In this document: piece by piece, positions 34,832 to 45,688 of the stretch
Layout: every line of letters begins with the position of its first letter
Numbering within the stretch: position 1 is the first letter of the stretch
Assembly: GCA_022829145.1 (NCBI GenBank)
Contig: CM040763.1
Coordinates: 7,325,641-7,389,640 of the forward strand
From: Albula goreensis
Lineage: Eukaryota; Chordata; Actinopteri; Albuliformes; Albulidae
Direction: 5' to 3'
Length of the DNA: 64,000 bases
Translations under genes and position numbers: made by a program
Notes under the pieces: model-generated
The model's database searches: none
Told to the model about the DNA's origin: nothing
What the model saw: the letters and a program-made list of their open reading frames with translations, nothing else

Positions 34832-36498
34832 TGGAACCACTGTTATGTAGCATGGCAATTAAAAGATAAGTCATATCTTTGGCAATTCTGTGGGCCAAAC
34901 ACATGAGCCAAACAGAGTAATTTCTTTCTTGGTTTGGTGAGTAAGGTCACCTTTCAAGTTTATAGCTTTGAGTCTGATTGGTTTTTTAGCCTGATGTGGT
35001 TTTACCCTGTCCACTCCAAATGTGCTTTGCAGTGCTTTGCTAATAAACCAATGGTGAGTTACTACAGACACATATGCACAGATGTTCTGTACATATACTG
35101 TATGTATATGTAATACTCATATGTGTGTATATACATGTGTTTACATAAAGAGTATATATGTCATTCATCATTGTAAAGTATATCATATGTCAATTTTGTC
35201 TCCCTCTTCTCTGAGATTACATCATTGTACAATGGAAACAGAAAAACAGCAGAAACCGTTAATTTTCCTCTGTGGGAGAGTGTCAGCTGTAAACGGTTCA
35301 TTATGTCTCCATGCAGGTGTGGAGCTGCACAGAGCACATTTCAGTGTGCGTCACTTCATTTTTCTTATGGAAATGAGGAATGATAGGGAAGAAAGGCCGA
35401 GAAAGAAATAATGGTGGAAAAGCATAATTTTCTTGGACCACTGAGCAGGTCTTGCACACTGCAAACCGTGTGCCATCCGAGCCTCAAGCCTGACTGGACT
35501 CTGACAGAAAAAATATTTTTGCCTTTGTCAAATTCCCACTGAAAGTCACTCAAGTGTGGATTTAGCAAAGACATGAGCTCATAGACAGTGGTTCTGCCTT
35601 CTTTAACACTGACCTGTGAACCACTCCTGAGGCCAGTGTTTGTTCAGATTACTGATGGATAGTGGGTTCATGAAACCTTACTATGAAGGCCAAACTGTAT
35701 TGGGTCAAGCTTTGGGAAAATCATTTGAATGAAGAATAAACGTTCACTCCAGAGCTATAGAATAACATTAATCAGTATGTAAATATTTATTGTTTGAAGT
35801 TTTATGAAGTGATTTGAAGTGATTTTGATGCTTCATTTATGTGAATATATTGAAAAAGATATATTTGAGTGAAGCAAAATAATCAAAAGAGCAAAGGCCA
35901 CCAAGTACCAAGTATGAGGGGGAGGGTGAGGAGGATGAGGAGGACGAAGGCTTTTGACTGTTGGTCTCTTTTGTGTCACATCAGAGTGTGTCTTGAGTCC
36001 GTCGGAAATCTTACTCCAGCCAGACCTGACTGGTAACAGTCAGGCTTTCTCTGGCTCCTGGGCTCTTCTGTTTCTGTCTGAGACACGAGCCTCCTCCCCT
36101 GTCTTCAGTCTCTCCCCACGCTGGACTGCGTTAATCATAGAACCTCACACCAGGCCATTAAACATTGATCACCGCGTCAGTCAGCGACCACTGATTCTGT
36201 GTCTGCCTATATGCAGATGTGGCTTCAGAGTCCATATTGGTGCTATTAAACACCCCCGATGAAACCTACATACCTCAAGCTTGTGAATTATTGATGATGT
36301 GAAAATCAAACCAGCAGGGCAGTATTCAGTATTTATTCCATTCTGTTCCCAGCTATGCAAGGCAGGAGATAAAACTCGTTGGTTGCTGACACGGTCTTCT
36401 CTGTTCTGCCGCAAAACCACAGTCCCATCCTGCAGCACACATGTACACATGTATGTCTGTGTACACAGGGTCAGGTTCTGTTCTAGTCTGTGGGTCTG
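34832..36498. other. non-coding sequence
   Basis: A TATATGTATATG-rich segment near 35090-35160 is simple. Otherwise single copy. The 102- to 114-codon frames at 35082, 35954 and 36299 have no family similarity. No gene is supported. Confidence 0.4.
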
Positions 36499-36512
36499 CG
36501 GGCAGGGGGCGC
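36499..36512 (+). promoter_or_regulatory. CTCF-like core
   Basis: CGGGCAGGGGGCGC matches 12 of 14 positions of the vertebrate CTCF core (CCASYAGRGGGCGC). It is a candidate insulator or loop anchor, on motif evidence only. Confidence 0.3.
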
Positions 36513-36558
36513 AGAAGCGAGAACATCCTGAGCTGCTTCTCAGTGAAATCAGTCACTC

Positions 36559-36597
36559 AAATCAACCAGTCAATCAATCAATCAATCAATCAACCAG

Positions 36598-36629
<32 letters not shown>
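36559..36629. repeat. (TCAA)n tetranucleotide array
   Basis: About 17 units interrupted by two CCAG variants placed about 32 bp apart, which suggests an internal duplication of the array. The Asn/Gln/Ser frames are translations of the repeat. Confidence 0.9.
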
Positions 36630-36630
<1 letters not shown>

Positions 36631-36765
36631 TGTTTTTGTTTAATATAGTGAGTGTAACTGTAGAACACCCAGCATTTTCAGACTGCAAAGTGTTGTATGT
36701 ACACTTCTATTTTTCTGATGGTGTGAGCTATTCTTGACAAAAAACAAACAATAAAACAGGAAGCT

Positions 36766-36873
36766 CTCACACACACACACAATCTCACATACTCTCACTC
36801 TTACACACACATACACACAAACTCACATACTCTCTCTCTTACCCACATACACACAAACTCACATACTCTCTCT

Positions 36874-36925
<52 letters not shown>

Positions 36926-36975
36926 CACATACTCTCTCTCTTACCCACACACACACATATACACTCACACTCTCC
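36766..36975. repeat. compound CA / ACTCACATACTCTCTCTCTTAC minisatellite
   Basis: Four copies of CTCACATACTCTCNCTCTTAC are separated by CA tracts of varying length, the longest about 40 bp at 36881-36920. It is a minisatellite with embedded, independently expanding microsatellites. Confidence 0.85.
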
Positions 36976-37814
36976 AGCTTCATCAGGTATTGATTGCTGA
37001 CAGGGGGAAAGCAGTATGAGCCTCTGCAGTAGTGCAGGCCTGCGCTGCGCTCAGGGACTCGGCTCCATTAGTGCTGCAGAACACCCTCTCAGCTCTGCAG
37101 ACACTCCCACCCCACCGTATGAGAACACGAGTACAGTGCAAGTTTAAATCCCTGGTTTCAATCGCCACCATTGCCTTAGATTGGCCTTCTCTGTAGTCTA
37201 AGGAGAAGGCAATGATTCCAGTGATTCACACTGTGAGACTTTTGCACACCTGTTGAGTATTGGGCTGTAAAGGCAGATGAGGAGTAGTTCAGGTGTGTAA
37301 CACTTAAATAAATTACAGAAACAAGGCTGGTGAGCTACCTATTCTCTAAACAAGAGGATCTTCTTATTCCTCCCGTTTCAGAGGAATAATGCCTTCCACT
37401 GACATTTTGATTAAATGTTTCCTAAGAATCAGGCCCATGGCTAGAGACATGGGGTCATTACCAAATCTTTTTCAGTCACCTCTGGTGCAGCGGTCGTCGC
37501 TGATATCTTTGCTTTGTTCTACATTGCCATGTCTCTGACAGTAGTGATTAACGCTACTGTAAATTCTTGACCGTCTGGTTTTCAGGGGGTCATAAGAGAA
37601 TTGCCCCCCAAATCTTTGTCTATAAACTCCAGACTAATAGAGATGAGTCATGGCTAATGCGGTCAGGGCTAATGGGGAGGTGTGGCTCTTGGAATTCCTG
37701 GTCCATTTGGGCTGTGGGCAGCTGGGGGCCGGGGAAGTTTTGAGGGCACGCGGTTCTGCTCTATAGGGCGACCAGCAGACCTTAAAAAAGGGGGACTCAT
37801 GCTTGTCCTTTGGT
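36976..37814. other. non-coding sequence
   Basis: No gene. The minus-strand frames are not supported by context. Confidence 0.4.
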
Positions 37815-37841
37815 GGGGAAGGGGGGGCCATGGGGATGGGG
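37815..37841 (+). other. G-quadruplex motif
   Basis: G4, G7, G4 and G4 runs with loops AA, CCAT and AT. More G-runs flank it (37725-37745), making the whole 37.7-37.9 kb G-rich on the plus strand. Confidence 0.55.
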
Positions 37842-38906
37842 CAGGGCAATACTGGCTGTCTGTTGGGGACCCCCACCGCCTGCTGGGGGTTATTTAGCTG
37901 CTAGCGTGTGGCTCTGTGAGCCTGAGGATGATATCATCATATTGTGTGTGTGCTGTCACCTGGAGAGAAAGGGGGAGGGGCAGCACTATTATGGACCTGC
38001 TCCAGTTAGCTGGCCGTCCTTCCTGAATCCTGACTAACAGTATAAAATGCTCTCATCCTGCTTTGGAACCAGGAAATGTTCTATGCTTTTATGGCTGAGG
38101 AACGCTTTTGTTATAAAGTTATCTCACAATCAAGTGGGAATGAAATCTGAATCTTTCCCAATGTTCTGGAACTATTTGGTGTCAACTGGGAATGACATGG
38201 AAGACAAGTCTCTTGCTCTCTCCATCTTTATGCTTATTTTAATCTGTCTCTTTAGGTCCTTCTCTTCACCTCATTATATATCCTATTTTCTCACTCTTAT
38301 GCACCCTCCCGTCCCCTCGCTCTTTCTTTCTTTCTCCCTCTCTCCCTGTGTGTGTTATGTGATGGAAGTGTGTGGCTGTAGTGCTGTTGTCATGGTGAGT
38401 GGTGAGGCTGCAGGCTGAGGGTCATGCAGTATTGCCTGTACTCCTGTACTTCCTGTAGGCCCTAGCTCTGAAAACCACAGACACTGTGTGTGCTTCCTAA
38501 ATGTTAGTAACCTCAGGCATCTCCATGATTCATTTACGTATGCATGAGCCAGGAAATGAGACAAATTATGTGTGTTTGCTGTCATGTGATTAAACCAATT
38601 TAATATGATTTTTTTTTCTTTTGTTTAGTGTATGTTTTCCAGTCCCTGAGGATATTTATCTTCTAAGTGTTTTGTAATGGAGATTAATGTGTTCGTATGT
38701 ACTCAGCGTAGCAGTCGGTTCTCAGAGTTTCGCATGCAACGTGTTTCTGTTGACATACTTTTGGTGCACCGCTGAAGATGATACAGAATCAATTAAAACT
38801 TCAAACGTCTTCCTCTTGGAACAGGCTCGCATTTGGCAGCAGTGAAAGCTGCAAAACCGAGCGTGGTTTCCACGGAAACGAATGCGCGCTGGCAACCTTC
38901 TTTTCC

Positions 38907-38908
<2 letters not shown>
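37842..38908. other. non-coding sequence
   Basis: A pyrimidine-rich tract (CTTTCTTTCTTTCTCCCTCT) lies at about 38321-38347. The 123-codon frame at 38047 has no known similarity. No gene is called. Confidence 0.4.

Positions 38909-38938
<30 letters not shown>
38909..38938. repeat. (TG)15 microsatellite
   Basis: Pure TG. It begins a 250-bp field of alternating TG and CA tracts. Confidence 0.95.
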
Positions 38939-38939
<1 letters not shown>

Positions 38940-38984
38940 ATATTTGTATGGATATGTGGTAGCTGATTTTAGTTTTTTCACCAG

Positions 38985-39300
38985 AACACACACACACAGA
39001 GCACATATACACAATTTAAACCAGAGTGCACGCATTTACATGTAGTACACCCACATACATAGTCTGCAAAAACACCATAGACAAATATACACCTACACAC
39101 TGATTGCATGCGCTCATGCACACACACACACAAACACACACACACACAGACACACGCACACGTACCCTGTTTTCTGTGTTTGCTGCTCCAGCAGTGATCT
39201 CTCTGAGCATGACAGCAGCAGCAGAGAGGTCTGCACTGAGCATGCTCACACGCTAACACGCTCACACACTTGCATGCTCACACACTCGCACGTGCTCAGC
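38985..39300. repeat. degenerate CA-rich field
   Basis: Broken CA tracts, cleanest at 39120-39163, followed by CTCACACRCT-type motifs to about 39298. Cys/Val-rich frames on the minus strand are artefacts. Confidence 0.8.
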
Positions 39301-39354
39301 TGCAGTGTGTGGCACATGTCTCTGCAGCACTCAAACATCTCATGCATCAGCACA

Positions 39355-39490
39355 TCTGTGTATACATCTGCGCAGCTATGACTGTGTCTGCATCTGTGCA
39401 GCTGAGTCTGTGTTTACATCTGAGCAGCTGTGACTTTGTCTGCATCTGTATCTGCGCAGCTGTGTCTGTATCCGCATCTGTATTGGCATG
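39355..39490. repeat. degenerate ~26-bp tandem repeat
   Basis: Repeated RCATCTGNGCAGCTRTGACT-TGTCTG units, five or so, with lengths of 24-36 bp. The long frame across it repeats a Cys/Val/Ser pattern, showing that it is a translation of the repeat. Confidence 0.65.
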
Positions 39491-41666
39491 CAACTTAGAT
39501 CATTGTGCAGCTCCATTTTCAAACAGGATGTGATATATCAGCTTTATGTCTATGTGTAGCTTTATGCAGTAATGCTGACCATGGATATTTTGAAAATTGA
39601 GATTGATAGAGTTTATTAATCAGGCTAAGTGTGTGTGTGTGTGTGTGTGTTTGTGTGAATGTGAGTTATTGATCTCCTACAGTAAAACACACAGTGAGAG
39701 ATTCCTGTGGGAGACAGAGGGCCGTTGGTGGGTGGGTGAGGAGGGCTTTTCTTTGGGAGATGACCCAGATAAAGGCTGGCTCTCAGCACACTGCGCTGGG
39801 CTGAGGGCCTGAGTCACCAGGGCTCACTGGACCCCTGGGGTGGCTCACCCCTGTGTGTCGGGGTGGAGGGTTCACCCAGCTTTGACTGACAGCAGGTGAA
39901 GCATTCCTCACACTTTGATCCCCAGTGACAGGTCTGTCCTTCACATATGACACGTATCCTGCACACCGCATCCTGGTATCAGAAAGTGTCTTATATCAAC
40001 CGATGTTATAAAAAATCAATTTAAGAATGCCCTTCTTATATACCTCAGGAAGTGGCAGTTACAGGAATATTTGTATCCATTTATTTATTTGCTAGAGCCA
40101 TAGAAACAAAACCCTGAAACATCATGAGATGAATTTCATTAAGTGTTAGTAGCCAACGGCTAAGTTCCAGCACCTCTCCCCAGGTACACTAATGAAATAA
40201 TGTTAGTCAGAAAAACATACTGGAACTGATAGCAGCCAGCGGGCAGTGATATGAAGACTGAGTATGAAAGATTATTCATCTGGCAGCCATTGGTTCCATT
40301 TCTGTGTATTTTTAATTGGTGGCATAAAGCATTCTGCTCACTCTGTTCATCTTAAAGATATTTACAGATATTAAATATACAGATATATTTGGATAGACAT
40401 AGCCAAAAAGGACACTGCTTGGATCTGCTGTAAATGATCTTCAGCCCCCAGAGTGAAAACAGTGTGAATCTGCAGGGGACCTGTAATCTGCATTTTACTG
40501 AACTGAAAACCCTAAAGAAGTCTACTGCAGGTCAGCCTTACCTAGTTAATCTGTTACATGAATCAGGCTTGTTTGGAAACAAGATAAGGGATGTCATCAA
40601 ACCTGACAGCCATTATTGATGAACAAGCTCTGTGTAAACTCAGCATGTCTCTGGTGTCAGGATACTGAATCTATGAACTCTCACAAAATAATGCAAATCA
40701 TACATCCAACTTTGAAGCCATCAGAGCATGAGACAAAGGTATTTCTGCAGGTGAGATGTTCAGAATGAAATGGTGTTTTGAGACGTGGCATCGCTGCCTT
40801 CTCTGTCAGCACTAGTGTAATGTAAGATCTGGATCAATGCCAGGTTGAGAGTTCCCCCTTAATGAGCCACCGTTTTTTTTCATGGATGTCACGGTCAGGT
40901 TAAAGTCATGCTGGCACTGCTCAGACAGCTCTGATATTTATGTGCGAAAGAACTTAGTGTGATTTTGTGTGAATAAATTGTCCCGTTTCGCCGGAGTAAT
41001 AGGGACAGACATTAAAGGTGGAGAATTCAGACAATGGCTGCCTCGTCTTGTTACCGTCCGAAAGTACAGCAGCCCTTGTTACGGCACATGCACTATTTCC
41101 GGCAACATTTTCCATCTCTGCATCATGCTGAATTACTGCTGCTCTCTGGATGTGATATGAAATGGCAGCATTCCACCCTCAACACAGCAGCTTATTGTGT
41201 TTCCCGGAACTCTCAGTTAGAGCAGAATGTTATTATCTGTAAGTAGATATTAATCTTCTCTTTGACATGGCCTCTGATATCGTTATAAAAAGAAAAAAAA
41301 ACTGATTCAGCATTCATTTGAGTCAATGTCTTTGATACACAGTTACATCTGATCTTTCCCCCTTGAGAAATCGTTGGCTGGATGTGATAAAAATGACTCT
41401 CAGAAATTGGCATCTTTGATTTCTGAATAACTTTGTTCTTTGGAGTTGGGGGTAACGTCTTGAGCTGGACAATGGGACAGCCTCGACCTCGGGGAAGCGG
41501 CACAGATTGTGGGTGGTAAATCTCTTTGATTAAAAGACTTTCCATGTTCTTTTGTGCCATGTTGCGCTCCACAGTGTGTCTTTCTGCAGGGATGTTAACA
41601 CTCAGGGCTAAGTAAATGAACAGCACTAAAAACCATGGAAACCTCTCAAATCCATTTTACTTGAGG

Positions 41667-41667
<1 letters not shown>
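39491..41667. other. non-coding sequence with short (GT)n
   Basis: (GT)n at 39629-39650. The 137-codon minus-strand frame (41213-41626) shows no domain or splice context, so I do not call it. The remainder is single copy, with an octamer ATGCAAAT at 40691-40698. Confidence 0.45.

Positions 41668-41733
<66 letters not shown>
41668..41733. repeat. (TG)33 microsatellite
   Basis: Sixty-six bases of pure TG. Confidence 0.97.
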
Positions 41734-41734
<1 letters not shown>

Positions 41735-42239
41735 ATGTAGTTAGTGGGGATGGGAGGTGGGTCAGAGAAACTGCCCTGTCTTCATATTTCAAGTCAAAAA
41801 AGTACTTACTAAAAAACCAAAAGTATTTGACACTGGTCTCCATGTAATTGCTCTGTTGTTACATGCTTGCATTTGTATTTTGCAGCAGTATCTTGTCTAC
41901 AGCAGTTTATATGGGTTGATTCCATCTGAGACAGCATGCAAATGTATTGTAATTATGCTTACATACTTGTGTCAGAGCTGAAAGATTCTGAAATCTGAAA
42001 TTATGTTCAATAATTATATAAAAATAACAATACCTAGCATCACAGCTTTAAGTGTTTGAAAATGCAGCACTAAAGAAGAAAGATAAAACAAAATAATAAC
42101 TGACAGTACACAAAGAGAAAAACAAGTCATAGCATGCAAGACAATTAAACAAGTGGTAGCGCTGGGACTAACTCTAGCGGTAAGGCAAATGGACATACAT
42201 TCTCTCCTGATTTGCTTTTAGTGTTGACTTAACGAGCGG
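41734..42239. other. AT-rich spacer
   Basis: No feature seen. Confidence 0.4.
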
Positions 42240-42450
42240 AGCCGTCACGTGTGTGTGCTGTCTGAAACGGCATTGCTGATGGAAGTGAAATTATACAATT
42301 GCCATGGCAACGTTATGCTCTCTGAGCTTGTAAGGTCAGCCGGCGGTATAAGTTTTCGTTTTCTCGGGTTGCAGTTTTGTGGGATGAGACATTGATAATC
42401 CACAGCGCGTACTGAAACGTGTATCTTTTCACTGCGTCGTTGCAGCACCT
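42240..42450. promoter_or_regulatory. CpG-bearing block with near-perfect X-box
   Basis: Reading the minus strand, GTTGCCATGGCAAT (42298-42311) matches the RFX X-box (GTNRCC-N2-RGYAAC) at all but the last base. The surrounding 200 bp keep CpGs (GAGCGGAGCCGTCACGTGTG, CAGCCGGCGG, CAGCGCGTACTG, CTGCGTCGTTGC). It is about 450 bp upstream of the candidate exon at 42740. Confidence 0.35.
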
Positions 42451-42739
42451 AATAACACTCTCCTTTGAGCACTAGATGCGTTTTTCGGTGAACATTTTAA
42501 ATATCGTTCTAATTGCCAAATAAGTCAGTGAACAACAGGTGGCTTCAGACTTATACTAAATAGAACAAAACTGGTAGTCGTGTAACACTAAGACCTGTGA
42601 TTAAGGGATTAATCCGTTCGTAGGTTGTTAATATACACCATGTCCTGCATTGTATCTTCCACAATAATAACAGTAAAATCCTTGGGAATCCATACCGCAG
42701 GGGTCCCCGAAGGAACCCGGCCTCCGATTCAGCTTCTCA

Positions 42740-43009
42740 GCCAATCACGTCCCACCTCTATTTAGCTCTGTGAATGAGGACCCCACATGACCTCCTTCTC
42801 CTGGAACGGGTATCGAGCCCCCCCACGACTTTCCCAAACAACTCCAATGAGTTATTCCCAGGGAGAAGGGGGTAGTCTGATTCCTGCCCGAACTTTTCGC
42901 GCTGCATACAATTCTTCCCTCCCCATTGGAAATATCTGGGGCTTTTCAAGCCCGGATCTTGACAATGACCGGCTCGCGGGCGGCCGTCCAGACGGACAGA
43001 CGGCCTGGG
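42740..43009 (+). CDS. candidate alternative first exon, 74-codon open frame
   Basis: A CCAAT box (42741-42745) and a TATTTAG element (about 42760) precede ATG at 42787. The frame stays open for 74 codons to GCCTGGG|GTGAGT, a strong donor at 43009/43010, leaving phase 1. The peptide begins MTSFSWNGYRAPPRL and includes SSPDLDNDRL. I recognise no family. CpG content is raised near the donor (GGCTCGCGGGCGGCCGTCC). If spliced to 47108 the frame would continue for 14 codons (one split across the junction) to a stop, giving 88 residues. It could equally be an untranslated exon. Confidence 0.35.
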
Positions 43010-44339
43010 GTGAGTGAATGGGGCATCAGGAACCGTTTTTTTGTGTCCCCAGCCGTGTCTGCCCGCCTGAAGGGGTGCAGTGCGCTGAAATAATTCTGAT
43101 TAGGCTTGGTCAGTCACGCTGTGTTGGGAAACGCGCACGCCCGCATGCGCCGTCAGTGGTTCATAGTGTAAACATCCATACTTCATCTATCAGTACCAAT
43201 CAAGTCTCACGCCTCGCTTGTCAGTAAATCATGTTAATCTAAAGATATATATCAGCCGCCTACAGAAACAATGAGCTCCCCTTTTATAAAACAGGACCAG
43301 TCTTAACGTACAAGTAATTAAATCACCAGGAATGATTTGACTGTGCCTTTAACAGGTGCTGTATGTGGTCAATGACAAGCCCACACACACTTACACACAC
43401 ACGCACCAGAGTCTCCTGAGTACCAGCAAGGCAGTAAAGCCGTAGCTGTCTTATGGCATCTGAGCGCAGCGGAATAGGATATGCTGCGACCAGTGATGTG
43501 CAGGACGGGTCACGGACAAAGGATCTCTTAATGAAGTCGTTTGAGGTCTGCCCTCAGTGTAGCAACAGGAGTTGTGCGTATGCTGACAATATGCCGGCCA
43601 CGTACTGTATACAGACGTATAAAACCCGCCACTGAGAGCCCCGTTTAAACAGGACAAAAAAATAATAACTGGAAAAGTTCCACAGAACAAAGGTTAGGGG
43701 GAAACGGGTTATTCAGACCTCAAATCATTGTCCTTCTCCCTGATGGACAATATCCATTGAGAGAGATTATGTTCCTTTTTGCCGTGCTTTTGTGCAGCGC
43801 CCGCATTATTCTGCGTAGTGAGAGAGAGTGGTGACTCTTTCAAAGGGATAGTACCGGAGAGCCCTAGCCATTGTGGCAGGCTGTAACCTTGGTTTACGCA
43901 CGTCAAAGGACCTTAAAAATCTTTCTTTTTAAGTGTGACAGTGATAACTGTCAGGAACCGGCCGTAAACAAACTCCCTATACAGAAAATTAGCTGTATTG
44001 ATTTCCATGGAACACCTGCTTAGTGTAGTCGACTTCTGTTTTCAGACCACAAATTGGATGGGAACGGAAGTCAAAGTTGTTGCCTGCGGGAATTTTTTTT
44101 CTTTACCTTTAAATTACCTTGTCAGGTGAATTTTTAACTTTCAAACACATTTGGCTGCTGATGAAAGGATCCAAAGTAATTTTTTAAAATGTTTTTATCT
44201 GGTTTTGTAATGAATTAAAAAATAAATATAAGATTTTTTTCAGCATGAATGTTGGTGAATTCTGCTAACGTTCACATGATACCAGGAAATGTTTAACCCC
44301 TATTGTGCGGGGACAAAGGGCTGTTTTAATCCCACTGGG
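43010..44339. other. non-coding sequence between candidate exons
   Basis: There is a CA-rich patch at 43381-43403. A TATAAAA at 43618-43624 within a CpG-bearing block (43440-43640) could mark a further weak promoter, but no donor follows closely. A 7-bp perfect hairpin (TGACAGT-GATA-ACTGTCA) lies at 43936-43953. Confidence 0.35.
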
Positions 44340-44509
44340 GGGCGAGGCTAGAGGAGGGTACGGGAGAAGCCCGTCTGGGCGTGAGTGAGTGAGTATCCTC
44401 TCTTTTTGCCGCTCACACCCCTTAGTCTCTCCTCCTGAACGGATTACAGTGACAGCAAGGGAAGCACGGATCCGCTCACTGTTCTCTAATGACAGCGCTG
44501 TGTGTCAAG
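44340..44509 (+). other. candidate alternative 5' exon with donor
   Basis: A moderately CpG-bearing block (GGGGCGAGGC, GGGTACGGGAG, CCCGTCTGGGCG, GCACGGATCCGC) ends in TCAAG|GTAACA at 44509/44510, an acceptable donor. The start is unknown and no TATA box is seen. A 60-codon frame reads through the donor without similarity. It is listed because it lies between two better candidates of the same kind. Confidence 0.25.
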
Positions 44510-45138
44510 GTAACAACAGAGCAACCCAGTTTTACATTTTAAAATCTATCGATGCAGGGACTGTGTTTTAGCTGCAGTCGCTGTGTGTGCGCGCACGCAA
44601 GCGAGTTTTCTATGGAAGATGCACCTGCAGGAATACCGTCAGTGTACATTCTCCATACAAGTGTTTGTTAGCCACATGTCTTCTGCTCTCCTGTTTCTGA
44701 CTCCTGGTATGTTCATGAGTCAACCGTCTTGACGTCAGTGCGTTATGCTCTTTATTTGGACAGGAGCTGCACCATTATGCATTTCCATAAGTTTGTTAAG
44801 GGATGCTGTTAACCACATTTTTATTTTGGGGCAATATCGCAGTGTAACTTGTGCATTAAGATACAAAAATAAGGTCCCTTTTAAAATATGTATTTTTCAG
44901 TTCTCTGTCAAATATGGCTTCGTTGTGCAGATGTCTTCACTACTGCTGTTGTACCATAGTCAGTGGGCACTGTGATGAAGACAGCCTCGGCGTGTGTGTT
45001 TAGCCTCTTTTTCTTCTCCCTGACAGCCTAGAGGGAAGGCGACATCATATGATGCTGATAAACACGGGCTTGTTCATTTTTCTCATGTAGCATGAGAGGA
45101 TCCGGGGAGCTGGGTTTTCGCTCCATGGCTTCTGCTTT

Positions 45139-45148
45139 GTTACGTAAC
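45139..45148. promoter_or_regulatory. D-box (PAR-bZIP site)
   Basis: GTTACGTAAC is a perfect palindromic site for DBP/TEF/HLF/NFIL3 factors. It lies about 165 bp upstream of the TATA box at 45312. Confidence 0.4.
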
Positions 45149-45287
45149 GGTGCAAACATAGCCAAGGAGCACCTGGACACAAACCCGGTTGAGTATATCA
45201 GTTAATTTGAGGTTTGATGAGAGTGATATGAATCATATTCTTATGGGGCATATAACCTGCTCAGTGACCTCCTCCGTTAGGTTTGGG

Positions 45288-45320
45288 CACGTGCACCTCT
45301 CCACCGCGAGGTATAAATAG
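45288..45320 (+). promoter_or_regulatory. core promoter: E-box and TATA box
   Basis: CACGTG at 45288-45293 is followed by TATAAATAG at 45312-45320 in CpG-rich DNA. Transcription would start near 45343-45350. The orientation of the TATA box agrees with the downstream donor at 45688. Confidence 0.5.
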
Positions 45321-45342
45321 CGCACCGGGTTCCTTGGCCGCG

Positions 45343-45688
45343 AGGCGTTTTTAGATCCTACTCTCAATAATGCATGCATCGCTCTCAGAATCCCCGGTAA
45401 CAGCGACTCGCGTGTTGCGTTTTCTGCAGAGGCTTCTTCCGCACCCCCGCCCCCAGTCGCCATAGCAACGGTGCAGGGCTCAAGCCCGGCTCTGCGGAGT
45501 CTTGGACTTGCTGGGGTCCTTGTGCTGTCCGCCGTCCGAGGCAGAGCAGCTGTTGCTGACGACTTCGCAGAAGGAGGCTGGCGGGTGCTCGGTGATAGCG
45601 TTTCATCTTGAGAGCAGATTCGTCATCTCACAGTATCGTATTTCGGCATAAGCCTGGCCGTGGATCCATCTGTGCAGCCTGGTTCCCG
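45343..45688 (+). other. candidate alternative first exon (5' UTR)
   Basis: CpG-rich (about 27 CpG in 300 bp), starting 25-30 nt after the TATA box and ending CCCG|GTAAAT at 45688/45689. It contains a 31-codon upstream frame (45370-45465) and no longer frame in good context, so it is probably untranslated. A minus-strand frame from 45463 (MATGGGGAEEASAEN..) is also open but runs against the TATA box; a divergent transcript is possible. It would splice to the exon at 47108. Confidence 0.45.
45456..45469 (+). promoter_or_regulatory. perfect RFX X-box
   Basis: GTCGCC-AT-AGCAAC fits the X-box consensus GTNRCC-N(1-3)-RGYAAC at every position. RFX2/3-type factors use such sites in promoters of ciliary and neural genes. 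It sits about 120 bp downstream of the predicted start site, within the candidate exon. Confidence 0.5.

Noticed and set aside
41213-41626. 137-codon minus-strand frame
   Set aside because: No similarity to known proteins, no splice sites or promoter in register.
43936-43953. Hairpin containing GTGATAACTG, resembling part of miR-101
   Set aside because: Only the middle of the miRNA matches, the seed is absent and the stem is 7 bp.
45233-45463. Minus-strand coding start MATGGGGAEEASAEN
   Set aside because: Runs against the TATA box and plus-strand donor, shows no family similarity, and is explained by CpG-rich composition; a divergent transcript is not excluded.
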